Notes under the pieces: model-generated
Seen by the model: only the letters and a program-made list of their open reading frames with translations
What the model was told of the DNA's origin: nothing
The model's database searches: none
In this document: positions 53,943 to 63,395 of the stretch, piece by piece
How the letters are laid out: each line of letters opens with the position of its first letter
How positions within the stretch are numbered: position 1 is the first letter of the stretch
NCBI GenBank assembly: GCA_913058335.1
Contig: CAJXPX010000006.1
Location: 124,001-188,000, forward strand
Origin: an uncultured Hyphomonadaceae bacterium
Lineage (GTDB): Bacteria > Pseudomonadota > Alphaproteobacteria > Caulobacterales > Maricaulaceae
DNA: 64,000 bases
Direction of reading: 5' to 3'
Program-made: the position numbers and the translations under genes

Positions 53943-55461
53943 AGTCAATCTTCATGATCTCAAAGCCCGCATTGAAGCCGCCAATGTCTACGCGCTGGCC
54001 AAACGCACGCCCTGTGAGCTTGCTCCGAAATTGAGCCTTGAGCTTGGTCGAAACACATGGCTCAAACGGGAAGACATGCAAGATGTGTTTAGCTTCAAAA
54101 TTCGCGGGGCAACCAATCGGATTGCTGGTCTGACGGATGAAGAGCGCGCCCGCGGTGTTTGCGCGGCAAGCGCCGGAAATCATGCCCAAGGCGTAGCAGC
54201 GGCTGGCGCTTATTATAATACGGCGGCTGTCATTTTCATGCCCGTTACAACGCCCGCCATTAAAGTCACAGCCGTGGAAAGTCTCGGCGCAGAAACACGG
54301 CTTGTCGGGGATAATTACGACGAAGCGTGCAAAGCCGCTCTGGACTACGCCGAAGAAACGGGCGCGGTCTTTATCCATCCCTTTGACGAAACAGATGTCA
54401 TTGCAGGGCAAGGCACCGTCGGCCGCGAAATTCTAGAGCAAATGCCCCGCACACCAGACGCCGTTTACGTATGCACCGGCGGCGGCGGGTTAGTCTCCGG
54501 CGTGGGCGCTTGGATTAAATCTGTCTCCCCCAAGACGCGCATTATCGCGGTAGAACCCAAGGGCGCGCCCACCCTCGCGACATCTCTAAAAGCAGGCGTC
54601 CCAACCCCGCTGGAGAAAGTCGACAGCTTTGCCGATGGTGTTGCTGTGAAGCTTATCGGGACCAATACATTGGAGATTGCCAAACTCGTCGTGGATGAAG
54701 TTGTCCTCGTTTCGAATGATGAGATTTGCGCCGCCGTCAAAGATGTGTTTGAGGCCACGCGGACCGTCGTAGAGCCAGCCGGAGCCTTGGCTCTTGCGGG
54801 ACTCATAAAGCATACACGCGACGGACAAGCGCCGGAGGGCGATTGCGTTGTGACAATTTCTGGCGCGAACGTAAATTTTGATCGAATCGGCCACATGGTT
54901 GAGCGCGCAGAACTCGGCGCCGGCGAAGAAATGCTTTTTGCCGCCGCTATTCCCGAACGGCCCGGGGCATTTTTGAATTTCTGCAATGCGATGGGCCGAC
55001 GCCCCGTCACCGAATTTAATTACCGATACGCCGAAAGCGAAATTGCTCACGTCCTCGTTGGGATAAAAACCCGCGATCTGGATGAACGAGCTAAAGTCAT
55101 ATCAGATATGGCGAGCCATGATATTACTGTCACCGATTTATCCCAAGATCGCCTCGCTAAACGGCATTTGCGGCACATGGTCGGCGGACGGGCCAGCGCC
55201 GATATTCCCGAAGTGCTATTCCGGTTTGAATTTCCGGAACGTCCCGGCGCTTTGACGGACTTCCTTGTCGCCTTAGACGCGCGCTGGAATATCAGCCTGT
55301 TCCATTATCGTAATCACGGCAATTCAACGGGTCATGTCCTTTGTGGATTTCAGGTTCCGAATGGCGATGTCGATGAACTGGAGGAGAGTCTGGCTAAAAC
55401 GGGTTATCCGATGGCCGTAGAGACCGACAGCAAAGCCTATGAATATTTCTTGCGGGCTTAA
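53935..55461 (+). CDS. ilvA: Threonine dehydratase (biosynthetic)
   Basis: This PLP enzyme deaminates threonine to 2-ketobutyrate, the start of isoleucine synthesis. It is 508 aa from ATG 53935. The PLP lysine is in DVFSFKIRGATNR, the phosphate loop is in CAASAGNHAQGVAAA, and two C-terminal ACT-like regions contain PERPGAFLNF and PERPGALTDFL, where isoleucine binds. The start overlaps leuB by 8 bp. An in-frame GTG at 53917 is possible but less likely. It completes the isoleucine branch of the operon. Confidence 0.95.
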   Translation: MSKVNLHDLKARIEAANVYALAKRTPCELAPKLSLELGRNTWLKREDMQDVFSFKIRGATNRIAGLTDEERARGVCAASAGNHAQGVAAAGAYYNTAAVIFMPVTTPAIKVTAVESLGAETRLVGDNYDEACKAALDYAEETGAVFIHPFDETDVIAGQGTVGREILEQMPRTPDAVYVCTGGGGLVSGVGAWIKSVSPKTRIIAVEPKGAPTLATSLKAGVPTPLEKVDSFADGVAVKLIGTNTLEIAKLVVDEVVLVSNDEICAAVKDVFEATRTVVEPAGALALAGLIKHTRDGQAPEGDCVVTISGANVNFDRIGHMVERAELGAGEEMLFAAAIPERPGAFLNFCNAMGRRPVTEFNYRYAESEIAHVLVGIKTRDLDERAKVISDMASHDITVTDLSQDRLAKRHLRHMVGGRASADIPEVLFRFEFPERPGALTDFLVALDARWNISLFHYRNHGNSTGHVLCGFQVPNGDVDELEESLAKTGYPMAVETDSKAYEYFLRA

Positions 55462-55543
55462 ATCAGGTGCTCCGGAAGAATGTGAACCTTTTCCTCACAG
55501 CCACGTTTAAAAACTAATTAGCCTTACTCCTCAAAGGAAAACC

Positions 55544-56179
55544 ATGATTAAAATGAAACAGGTTGTCTGGTTCGCGCTCGTCCTGCCCCTTATGGCATGT
55601 AGTGATAACGCATCTGACTCTGTGCAGGTGGGTGACGAACCAGTCATTGAGGAGTTGCAATCAGATGAGGGAGACGACTCATCACCTACTCCAGATGATA
55701 GTGAACCGGAATCCGACGGGTTTGATAGCGCCTATTCTAAACTGAATTTGGAAAATTGCGAGGTAATTGAAAGCAGCGCAGAAAGCGCCGATAAAACTTA
55801 TCAATGTGATGGCTACAAAGATATGGATATTTTCGCGCGCGATGGGGACGGTCGTTTTACGCTCGCAGCAGGTCAATCGCCTGACTTTCTAGTTCAGCGC
55901 CAACCCTTTAATCAACCTGGAGAGAAAATAGAATGGCGCCTCAAAGACGGACAGGCGCACGCCCTTATTTATCGCCTCAATTTGCAGGACCCTAAACCAG
56001 AGGGAGCCGGAGATAACGTGCTGGTAGTTGCGAGCCTGCCCGCAGGAGGCCAAAGCGGATGCGCTCAGGCACTCGTAAAACAAGGTCCAAACCAAACCAA
56101 GGCCGCGAGGCGTTATGCCGATATGATTAATGAAAAATCAGACTGTCCCAATGACCCAGCCATTATGGACGGTGAATGA
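55544..56179 (+). CDS. Lipoprotein of unknown function
   Basis: This 211-residue protein has a signal with lipobox LMAC (Cys at about residue 19). A long acidic linker follows, rich in Asp, Glu, Ser and Pro (about residues 20-65). The rest is polar and has four Cys: NCEVIES, YQCDG, SGCAQAL and SDCPNDP. I do not recognise a family. It lies 82 bp after ilvA; whether the operon continues into it is unclear. A similar lipoprotein plan is seen at 60991. Confidence 0.75.
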   Translation: MIKMKQVVWFALVLPLMACSDNASDSVQVGDEPVIEELQSDEGDDSSPTPDDSEPESDGFDSAYSKLNLENCEVIESSAESADKTYQCDGYKDMDIFARDGDGRFTLAAGQSPDFLVQRQPFNQPGEKIEWRLKDGQAHALIYRLNLQDPKPEGAGDNVLVVASLPAGGQSGCAQALVKQGPNQTKAARRYADMINEKSDCPNDPAIMDGE

Positions 56180-56187
56180 ATGAGAGT

Positions 56188-57294
56188 TTAGGCCGCCAAG
56201 GCTCCGCTTTTGGCCATATAAATAAACTGCCCGGCATCATTAAGTCGGCGCGTCACCAAATCACGGTTTTTTAGACAGTTTAAATGCGCCACACTTTCGC
56301 CTACCGCCATTATACGGTTGCTGTCAGTAATTTCACGACGAAACAAAACGGAATAAACTTCAGTCGCCAGACGCGGTTGATTACAAAACTCCAGCAAACG
56401 CTGAAGGGCTTTTTCATGGTGCTCAATCAGCTTATCAAGACGTTTATGGGCTCCTCGGAATGGGATCCCGTGCGCTGGCCCAATCAACGCATCATTCGGC
56501 AGTTCAAGTTTTAAACGATGACAAGAAGAAATCCAGTCTTCTAGCGGATTGCCTTCGGGCTCAGTCGGCCAGACACTGACATTCGAGCTGATATTGGGTA
56601 GAAGTTGATCCCCGCTCAGACAGAGATTAAGCTCTGGGCAGAAAAGGCAGGCATGTTCCGGGGAGTGACCGGACCCAATAATTACCCGCCATTCGCGACC
56701 GCCGATTTGTCCTAATTCGCCATCCACTAACCGGTCATAGCTTTGTGGCAATTCCGAAATCGCTTTTCCGAACCCGCCAAACCGTTCTTTGTAAAGTTCA
56801 AGTTGCGCGTCAGTAAATCCCGTCTTCTTATAAAAGCGAAGACTTTCCGGCGGCGCCGCGCGGCCTGTATCGGCCGCCATAAGGCGGCAGAGAAAATACT
56901 CCCCGCGCGTCATTAAAAGCGGTGCGCCAAATTCGCGGCACATCCATCCGGCGAGCCCCGTATGGTCCGGATGTAAATGGGTGCAAATAACCCGGTTAAT
57001 CGGACGCCCCCCCATTAGTTCTTTGAAATGCTTACGCCAAATTTCCTTACTGTCGCGATTACCGATACCAGTATCAACGACGACCCAGCCATCTCCGTCT
57101 TGCAAAGCCCAGAGATTAATATGATCCAATCCTTGCATTGGCAGAGCAAAACGTAGCCAGAAAACGCCCTCAGCAATTTCATGTACGTCACCAGGCTGCG
57201 GCGTTTCCTGCGTGATAAATTCAAGCTTTGGGAGCGGAGACCGGTCAGGCACCATGGATTGGTCAGCAGGTTGTTTTACAGCAGAGCGTGTCAT
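56188..57294 (-). CDS. MBL-fold metallo-hydrolase
   Basis: This 368-residue protein has a metallo-beta-lactamase domain with the zinc motif HLHPDHTG (residues 106-113), then GSGHSPEHAC and LSGDQLLPNISSNV, and a later His in IGPAHGIPFRG. A C-terminal winged-helix-like extension follows (about residues 280-368), as in the family with such an added domain that includes the RNA-binding or lactonase-type proteins. The substrate is not known. The start at 57294 has a weak ribosome-binding site. Confidence 0.85.
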   Translation of the reverse strand: MTRSAVKQPADQSMVPDRSPLPKLEFITQETPQPGDVHEIAEGVFWLRFALPMQGLDHINLWALQDGDGWVVVDTGIGNRDSKEIWRKHFKELMGGRPINRVICTHLHPDHTGLAGWMCREFGAPLLMTRGEYFLCRLMAADTGRAAPPESLRFYKKTGFTDAQLELYKERFGGFGKAISELPQSYDRLVDGELGQIGGREWRVIIGSGHSPEHACLFCPELNLCLSGDQLLPNISSNVSVWPTEPEGNPLEDWISSCHRLKLELPNDALIGPAHGIPFRGAHKRLDKLIEHHEKALQRLLEFCNQPRLATEVYSVLFRREITDSNRIMAVGESVAHLNCLKNRDLVTRRLNDAGQFIYMAKSGALAA

Positions 57295-57556
57295 ATATCA
57301 TCATAACCCATACATTTTCAAAAGCCAGAAAGCATTCCGTATGGATTGCATGCTCGTTAAAAAAACTCGAAAAGTATCTTCTGGCAGGTCATAAAAGGGA
57401 TAGAGAATGTGCCTCTGACCACACGGGGCGCAATGGTGGCCAGAGGCGAAGGTTGAAAACCCGAAGGTCTTCACCAAATCCTCTATATGGGGGCCTCTTG
57501 AAATTGTCACGTCATAAAAGCGTGATTTACTGTGAACTTTACCAAATAATTGAGGA

Positions 57557-58168
57557 TTAGTCCGTCCATTGCGTTATTTTGGCGCTCATATTTGGACGGC
57601 CTCGCGGCGTGGCGGCTACCTCTGGCGTGCCAATATAAATATATCCAGCCAGCCGTTCATTCCCATTTACTCCTAAAGCGGAATTGACAGCCTCATCATA
57701 TCCATACCATTCGGTCAGCCATTGCGCGCCAAATCCGTGAGCTTGGGCGGCCAAGCATAGATTAAAACAAACCGCCCCGGCGGAAAGCTCCTGCTCCCAT
57801 TGTGGCGTGCCGCGGGGGCATTCTATAGGGGAAGAGATCACAGCAATAACAACGGGGGCGCGTAAAAGTCTTTCCCCTTCGAATATGGCCCGGTCTTCTG
57901 GCATTTCGGGATTATTGCGAATAAAGGCAGAGGCGATGTGACGACCAAACCGGGATCTGGCCTCGCCCTGAAAAACAACGAAACGCCAAGGCTCTAATTT
58001 CCGATGATCGGGAACGCGCGCTGCAATTTGCAGAATTTGGTTCAGCTCGTCCTCCGACGGTCCCGGCTCTCCCATAACCTTAGCCAAATTGGAGCGCCGT
58101 TGTTTGAGGAACTCAATTATCTCTGAATTTTCGGAGGGAAGCGGGAAAGTCTTTTGCGAGTCGGTCAT
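57557..58168 (-). CDS. Nitroreductase-family protein (YdjA-like)
   Basis: This FMN-dependent flavoprotein is 203 aa from ATG 58168. The family segments KQRRSNLAK, AARVPDHRKLEPWRFVVFQG and the C-terminal GYIYIGTPEV, with AATPRGRP, are present. The short form resembles E. coli YdjA. The in vivo substrate is unknown; it likely reduces nitro or quinone compounds with NAD(P)H. It is divergent from a RidA gene, with starts 42 bp apart. A longer start upstream runs into that region and was rejected. The 262-bp gap 57295-57556 holds no supported gene. Confidence 0.88.
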   Translation of the reverse strand: MTDSQKTFPLPSENSEIIEFLKQRRSNLAKVMGEPGPSEDELNQILQIAARVPDHRKLEPWRFVVFQGEARSRFGRHIASAFIRNNPEMPEDRAIFEGERLLRAPVVIAVISSPIECPRGTPQWEQELSAGAVCFNLCLAAQAHGFGAQWLTEWYGYDEAVNSALGVNGNERLAGYIYIGTPEVAATPRGRPNMSAKITQWTD

Positions 58169-58209
58169 AGCTACTCTATAGCGGAGTTTGATCAAGGAGA
58201 ACAATCGCA

Positions 58210-58695
58210 ATGACATCATCCGAAACCACATCCCATGAAGACATTCTCGCAGATATGGGTCTAAGCCTGCCAGAGGCGGCGGCGCCTGTGGCGAATTACA
58301 TGCCTTTTGTAATAAGCGGTAATCTGGTCTTTATTTCCGGTCAAATTTCAAAAATAGGCGACAATTCTATAGAAGGGAGATTGGGGGAAGACCTTACAGT
58401 GGAAAGAGGACAAGATGCTGCGCGGTTATCGGCGCTTAATCTTATTGCCCAGATGAAAGCTGCTTGCGATGGAGATCTTTCACGGATCAAGCGCATCGTT
58501 AAACTCGGCGGATTTGTTCAAGCCGCTCCGAATGCAACGCAGGCAGACATTCCCAAAGTTATCAATGGTTGCTCTGACCTCATGGTAGATGTTTTTGGCG
58601 AATCAGGACGTCATGCCCGTTTCGCCGTTAGTGCGCCAAGCCTTCCACTAGATGTGGCAGTGGAAATTGACGCGGTCATAGAAATTGAAGTTTAG
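58210..58695 (+). CDS. RidA/YjgF-family protein
   Basis: This 161-residue protein is of the RidA superfamily, longer than classical RidA (about 128 aa), as in the subgroup with an N-terminal extension. The segments ISGNLVFISGQISKIGDNSI and HARFAVSAPSLPLDVAVEI are characteristic, with the conserved Arg in the second. Classical RidA hydrolyses reactive imines made by PLP enzymes such as IlvA, and ilvA is about 2.7 kb away. Whether this member does so is uncertain. Its last bases overlap the lysC end. Confidence 0.88.
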   Translation: MTSSETTSHEDILADMGLSLPEAAAPVANYMPFVISGNLVFISGQISKIGDNSIEGRLGEDLTVERGQDAARLSALNLIAQMKAACDGDLSRIKRIVKLGGFVQAAPNATQADIPKVINGCSDLMVDVFGESGRHARFAVSAPSLPLDVAVEIDAVIEIEV

Positions 58696-59978
58696 GGGGC
58701 GCTAACTTTTAATTTCGCCGCCTGATCTAACTCAAAAGCGCTATGAAGTGCGCGGACAGCAAGTTCTGTATATTCCGCATCGATCAGGACCGAGATTTTA
58801 ATCTCTGATGTCGCAATGACTTTTACATTAATGTTGCGTTTCGCCAATGCCTCGAACATCGTTTGCGCGACTCCGGTATGAGAGCGCATTCCAATCCCGA
58901 CAACAGAGACTTTGGTCACATCCGAATCTGATTTTACACCTTCAAATCCGATTGAGTCTTTTGATTTTTCTAAAGCGGCCAGCGCTTTTTCAAGGTCGCG
59001 CTTTCCCACCGTATAGGTTAGGTTGGCGGCGCTATCACTTTTTGAAATGCCCTGAACAATCATGTCCACAATAACATTGGCTTCGGCCATCGCCTTACAG
59101 ACTTTGGCCACCATGCCGGGCTGATCTTTCAGACGCAGCAAGGTGATTTGCGCTTCATCGCGTGAATAGGCAACGCCGCTTACGACACGTTCTTCCATGG
59201 TTTCGTCCTCATGACAGACTAGGGTTCCGGGGTTCTCTTCTCCGGCGCGGGCCATACTGGTCAGCACACGGATCGGGAGATTGTAATTCATAGCCAATTC
59301 AACGGAGCGGGTCTGCAAAACCTTTGCGCCGAGGCTGGCCAGTTCAAGCATTTCTTCAAAAGCAATATTATTCAGGCGTCGTGCGTCTTTCGCAATGCGC
59401 GGGTCAGTCGTGTAGATACCATCCACATCTGTATAGATGTCGCATCTATCTGCCTTCAAGGCCACGGCCAATGCCACGGCAGAAGTATCTGACCCGCCGC
59501 GCCCCAGCGTGGAAATCCGCCTTTGCTCATTTACGCCCTGAAAGCCTGCGACGACAGCGATATTGCCGTCAGCGAGGGACGGGCCAATTGCAGAGCTTTC
59601 GATCTCGGCAATCCGTGCCATGGAATGTGCCATATCCGTGCGCAGGGGAATCTGCCAGCCTAGCCAGCTCCGCGCGCGAAGACCTCGGCGGCGCAAGGCA
59701 ATAGCAAGGAGTCCTGACGTGACTTGTTCACCGCTAGCGACAATCGAGTCGTATTCATCCTCAATCGCATCGCCCCATTTTTTTCCATCTGGGCCAGCAT
59801 CGGCGTCCAGTTCATCTACTAATGCGACTAAACGGTTCGTCTCTCCGCTCATGGCCGAAACAACCACTGCCACTTCATTCCCGCCTTTGGCCTCTTCTTC
59901 AACAAGAGAGGCCACATGCCGGATACGTTCCAGATTAGCGACTGACGTGCCGCCGAATTTCATGACAATTCTGGCCAT
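58692..59978 (-). CDS. lysC: Aspartate kinase
   Basis: This enzyme phosphorylates aspartate, the first step to lysine, threonine, methionine and isoleucine. It is 428 aa. The kinase domain begins MKFGGTSVANLERI and has TLGRGGSDTSAVALAVAL and DVDGIYTTDPR. Two ACT domains at the C-terminus (about residues 260-428) bind the feedback inhibitors. It is convergent with the RidA gene, sharing TTAG at 58692-58695. It feeds homoserine to metX-metB and threonine to ilvA in this window. Confidence 0.96.
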   Translation of the reverse strand: MARIVMKFGGTSVANLERIRHVASLVEEEAKGGNEVAVVVSAMSGETNRLVALVDELDADAGPDGKKWGDAIEDEYDSIVASGEQVTSGLLAIALRRRGLRARSWLGWQIPLRTDMAHSMARIAEIESSAIGPSLADGNIAVVAGFQGVNEQRRISTLGRGGSDTSAVALAVALKADRCDIYTDVDGIYTTDPRIAKDARRLNNIAFEEMLELASLGAKVLQTRSVELAMNYNLPIRVLTSMARAGEENPGTLVCHEDETMEERVVSGVAYSRDEAQITLLRLKDQPGMVAKVCKAMAEANVIVDMIVQGISKSDSAANLTYTVGKRDLEKALAALEKSKDSIGFEGVKSDSDVTKVSVVGIGMRSHTGVAQTMFEALAKRNINVKVIATSEIKISVLIDAEYTELAVRALHSAFELDQAAKLKVSAP

Positions 59979-60021
59979 TAGATATTTCGTGCTAAACCCT
60001 GTTATATATCAGCGGGCTTGT

Positions 60022-60042
60022 GGCGCGGATGCGCCGTTTTTT
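60022..60042 (+). terminator. Terminator-like hairpin upstream of lysC
   Basis: GGCGC GGAT GCGCC, one G, then six T residues on the plus strand. No plus-strand gene ends just before it, as the bases to its left are the lysC 5' end. It may end an antisense or leader transcript running toward the M50 gene. Confidence 0.4.
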
Positions 60043-60176
60043 CAACTCAAATCGACGGATTTGTTTCGTTTTAGTGGCTATTTGTCGCTAATTCCGATAA
60101 GATTTTCTAGTTCAGCACGTCAAAATCGGTCAAACTGTTTTAAACGCTGGAAATTTAGGAACTTAAGGTCCGAATA

Positions 60177-60872
60177 TTGATAACCCGAAAAGCACTTCTT
60201 TGGCGCCTTGCTCTGATTTGCGCCCTTTATTTCGGGCTGATTTATTTCGGTGGTATTTGGGGTTGGCGTCTTCTTTACCCTATTCGAATTTTTGTCACTG
60301 TCCTACACGAATTTGGTCATGCTTTCGCAGCAATCATAAGCGGCGGCTCTGTAGACTATATCCAAATCAACCCCGACAGCGGCGGGCTGACAGTCACGCG
60401 CGGCGGATCACAAGGCTTGATAATATTGGGCGGCTATCTCGGGAGCGTATCTTTCGGGAATGCTTTAGTCTTTATCGGGGCAGCCAAACCCAAATGGATA
60501 AAGTCGACTTTAATCGTAATTATCACCATTTTAGTGCTCGCCGGCATTATTTGGTTTAATTCCGTTTTCACTTTTTTAATTCTGGTTGGTTTTGCCGTGA
60601 GTTTATATTTCATTGGATTTAAAACCCGCTATGCACGGGAAAGCCTTCTTGTCTTGGGCGTGCTTAGTTTACTCTATATCTTGCAAGATACCGCACATGG
60701 CCCAGTCTCTGATTTACAAGCTTTCGAGTCGGAAATCGGGCTCTTTCCCGCAGGGGTTTGGATGATTCTGTGGCTGTGTCTTGCTTTGGCGCTTTTGGCG
60801 TTCAACCTGAAAAATTTGCTTGGCGGCTCTACCCTTACCACCGCTTCATCGACTTCACCCAATAAAAGTTGA
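60177..60872 (+). CDS. M50-type membrane metalloprotease (M50B-like)
   Basis: This 231-residue membrane protein has the zinc motif HEFGH at residues 44-48 in the second helix and several further helices, the layout of the M50B-like family (PF13398-type). These proteins resemble site-2 proteases, but activity is not established for this subgroup. The start is probably TTG 60177 after AAGG, since no ATG precedes the first helix. It stands between lysC (divergent) and an unknown lipoprotein. Confidence 0.85.
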   Translation: MITRKALLWRLALICALYFGLIYFGGIWGWRLLYPIRIFVTVLHEFGHAFAAIISGGSVDYIQINPDSGGLTVTRGGSQGLIILGGYLGSVSFGNALVFIGAAKPKWIKSTLIVIITILVLAGIIWFNSVFTFLILVGFAVSLYFIGFKTRYARESLLVLGVLSLLYILQDTAHGPVSDLQAFESEIGLFPAGVWMILWLCLALALLAFNLKNLLGGSTLTTASSTSPNKS

Positions 60873-60990
60873 AACCAACCTCCTTTCTTTGGCGTTCACT
60901 TTGGGTCCCTGTATATTATTTGGGTTTTAAAACAGATTGTTCGCCTTAGGCGATGATCATAACTTCACCCTTAGCTGAACTGGAAATGAT

Positions 60991-61638
60991 ATGTTCAAAA
61001 TAAAAAATACAACAATCCTAAGCACATTTATTCTCTCCGCCGCTTTGATCGGCTGTAATAATAATTCTGATCCTGTGCCTGATCCGATGGAACCGCAAGC
61101 ATCTGACACCAGTGAGATGATCGATTCTCCGGCGGCAACGGAGACTGAAACAGATATGGCGGGCTCCGATACGTCTCCGACTCAATCACAAATCTCTGAG
61201 TCCCAAAACATGGATGAGAGCGCCGTTCTGACTAAAGACGGGTATGGTAGTTATGTCATTGGCGATACGCTGGAGGAGACAGGTCTGGTTTTGGGGACGA
61301 ATGTACCCGAACAGGGAAATTGCCTTTACGCCACAAACGGGCAAGATCGAAAAGTTTTGTTTATGTTGATTGATGAAAAACTCGCCCGTATTGATGTGAA
61401 GGAAGGAAGTCTTTCTTTGCCAACGGGCGTAGGCCTCGGATCCTCCGGCGAGGACATCAAATCTGCCTATGCAGGTAAATTGGTCATCACACCCGGCAAA
61501 TATGAGCCCACATTGGAAGACTACACTGTGACATTTTCCGAAACACGAGGCGCCGTTTTTCAGGTTAAAAACGATGAAGTCCAAAGTTATCGGGTGGGTC
61601 AGTTTCCCCAGGTTTCATGGGTCGAAGGTTGTTCATAG
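60991..61638 (+). CDS. Lipoprotein of unknown function
   Basis: This 215-residue protein has a lipobox LIGC (Cys about residue 22). A linker of about 60 residues is rich in Asp, Glu, Ser, Thr and Met. The globular part has two Cys (QGNCLYATN and VEGCS) and a beta-like pattern: DGYGSYVIGD, LVLGTNVPEQ and VGLGSSGEDIKSAY. This resembles small DUF-type envelope proteins, but no family is certain. It lies between the M50 protein gene and ubiG. Confidence 0.75.
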   Translation: MFKIKNTTILSTFILSAALIGCNNNSDPVPDPMEPQASDTSEMIDSPAATETETDMAGSDTSPTQSQISESQNMDESAVLTKDGYGSYVIGDTLEETGLVLGTNVPEQGNCLYATNGQDRKVLFMLIDEKLARIDVKEGSLSLPTGVGLGSSGEDIKSAYAGKLVITPGKYEPTLEDYTVTFSETRGAVFQVKNDEVQSYRVGQFPQVSWVEGCS

Positions 61639-61721
61639 CTATTTCGGTTCGCGTCAGTTCGTCTCATAGTAAGCGGCGTCTTCTGCTTACTTTGGGGGCG
61701 GCTTTGGGATAAAGCAAAGCT

Positions 61722-62492
61722 ATGGCCTATTCCGAAAAGACCCCTGAGCATCTCTCATCCGTTTCCGTCGACCCGATGGAAATGGAAAGCTTTTCCCGTA
61801 TGGCCGCAGATTGGTGGGACCCGAGCGGGCCGTTTAAGCCGCTTCATATTATGAACGGTTCCCGACTTGAATTTATCCGCGATACGCTTTGTGAGCATTT
61901 TCACCGCGACCCGAAAGCGTCCAAACCGCTCAAAGGCCTACGCCTTCTTGATATTGGATGTGGGGGCGGACTTTTATGCGAGCCTATGGCCAGAATGGGC
62001 GCAAATGTAACAGGCGTGGACGCGCTGGAAAAGTCTTTGAAAACAGCCAAAACTCACGCCGAACAAGTGGGGGTGGAGGTCAAGTACATCCACGGCACCG
62101 TCGAACAGCTCATTGAAAGCGGCGAAAACCCTTTTGACGCTGTCTTGAATATGGAAGTCATAGAGCATGTCGTTAGTCCTCACGACTTTATATCAGATTG
62201 CGCAAAACTAGTAAGGCCCGGCGGTCTCATGATTACATCAACCATAAACCGGAGCTTTAAAGCCTTCGCCTTTGCCATAGTCGGGGCGGAGTATATCCTG
62301 CGGTGGTTGCCTCGCGGGACCCATCAATATGATAAACTTGTCAAACCCCGCGAAATGCAGCGATACCTTAAGGACGCAGGACTCATAGCCGAGCCGTCCG
62401 TTGGAATGACCTTAAATCCGCTTACAAATAAGTGGGCTATATCTGACGACTTGGGAATAAATTACCTGACTGTGGGTAAGTTTTTAAATTAA
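61722..62492 (+). CDS. ubiG: Ubiquinone biosynthesis O-methyltransferase
   Basis: This SAM enzyme carries out both O-methylations in ubiquinone synthesis. It is 256 aa. The N-terminal AADWWDPSGPFKPLHIMN is the family signature. The SAM motif is LLDIGCGGGLLCEPMAR near residue 80, and FDAVLNMEVIEHV and TINRSFKAFAFAIVGAEYIL follow. The start ATG at 61722 gives the family N-terminus. lysC is close by, in the opposite orientation; in some alphaproteobacteria lysC and ubiG are neighbours. Confidence 0.96.
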   Translation: MAYSEKTPEHLSSVSVDPMEMESFSRMAADWWDPSGPFKPLHIMNGSRLEFIRDTLCEHFHRDPKASKPLKGLRLLDIGCGGGLLCEPMARMGANVTGVDALEKSLKTAKTHAEQVGVEVKYIHGTVEQLIESGENPFDAVLNMEVIEHVVSPHDFISDCAKLVRPGGLMITSTINRSFKAFAFAIVGAEYILRWLPRGTHQYDKLVKPREMQRYLKDAGLIAEPSVGMTLNPLTNKWAISDDLGINYLTVGKFLN

Positions 62493-62675
62493 GGCATCGT
62501 TAACTAATTAACTTAATTGCCTGAAATATCGATGAGTCTTAATTAGGCCACTTTCTTCAATGATAATAACACTCTAAATCGTTAATATCCGTTAACCATC
62601 TTGACACATAGTTAATGGAACCGAATGACTTTGGTAAACATTACCCTGTGTATAAGTCTGTGAAAGGAAGAGGTT
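62493..62675. promoter_or_regulatory. AT-rich region with TTAA repeats upstream of the ParB-like gene
   Basis: The gap contains many TTAA and GTTAAC words, including TTAA six bases ahead of TTAAC (about 62582-62595), near the CtrA pattern TTAA-N7-TTAA but one base short. A GAGTC site (62534-62538) fits the CcrM methylation pattern GANTC. These point to possible cell-cycle control; the evidence is by eye. Confidence 0.35.
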
Positions 62676-63383
62676 ATGAAACACACAGAATTAAAGACAG
62701 CGCCACTTAACGCCTTTAAAACACTTCGGGCTCCTATTCTATGCGGGCAGAATCTTAACGATGTTAAAAACCTTGAGAGATCAATTCTGGAATTTGGGCT
62801 GATGTCACCCGTTATTGTGTCGGTTGCCGGGAAGGATCTTGTTGTTATTGACGGGAAAAAGCGCCTCGCAGCGATTAAACGCCTGTCTTTTGCTGGTACA
62901 TTGCCGCGCAGCCTTGTTAATATTCCTTATATTTTGACCGCTGAAGCCAAACAAATGGATTTTCGGGCGGCCTCCGTTTTCTCCGGTCGTGACCTCTATC
63001 AAGCCGTCATGGAGCTGAAGGCATCCGGAAACGCGATTGAAAAGATTGCCGAGCGGCTCTATTTGGATCGACGCTCAGTGAATGAAACGATTAGCCTATC
63101 ACGGCTCTCTACCCGGCTGCGTCAAGCCTACTTCGCCAAGACTATTTCATTTGAACAGGCTCTGGCTTTTACCGCTTTGCCTGACAAGGCCGCTCAAGAC
63201 GCTCTTTTAATTCGACTTGGCCCATTTGCAAAACCACACGATATTCTCGAAACGATACGGGAAGATAAAAAACAAGCTGAAATCAGAGCGGAAGAAAAGT
63301 GCGAAAATAATGTCTTTAGCCTGCCTCTACTCGAAAACAGCTATACGGATTACGCGCATATATCTTCCAAGGTCGCCGCTTAA
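62676..63383 (+). CDS. ParB/Spo0J-like protein without a neighbouring ParA
   Basis: This 235-residue protein has a ParB N-terminal domain (SILEFGLMSPVIVSV and VIDGKKRLAAIKRL, residues about 35-70) and a central helix-turn-helix (KIAERLYLDRRSVNETISL, about 120-140). The tail is short and polar. The canonical ParB box is replaced by D-G-K-K-R, so it is not the classical chromosome ParB. No parA or repA lies next to it. Members of this kind act in partition, regulation or plasmid control. AT-rich repeats upstream may be its control region. Confidence 0.82.
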   Translation: MKHTELKTAPLNAFKTLRAPILCGQNLNDVKNLERSILEFGLMSPVIVSVAGKDLVVIDGKKRLAAIKRLSFAGTLPRSLVNIPYILTAEAKQMDFRAASVFSGRDLYQAVMELKASGNAIEKIAERLYLDRRSVNETISLSRLSTRLRQAYFAKTISFEQALAFTALPDKAAQDALLIRLGPFAKPHDILETIREDKKQAEIRAEEKCENNVFSLPLLENSYTDYAHISSKVAA

Positions 63384-63395
63384 ACCTATAATTAT

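Noticed and set aside
57295-57556. Minus-strand frame 57301-57510 (69 codons, with a CAPC motif) just upstream of the MBL gene
   Set aside because: It begins with GTG only, has no ribosome-binding site, and shows no family pattern. It could be real but I cannot support it.
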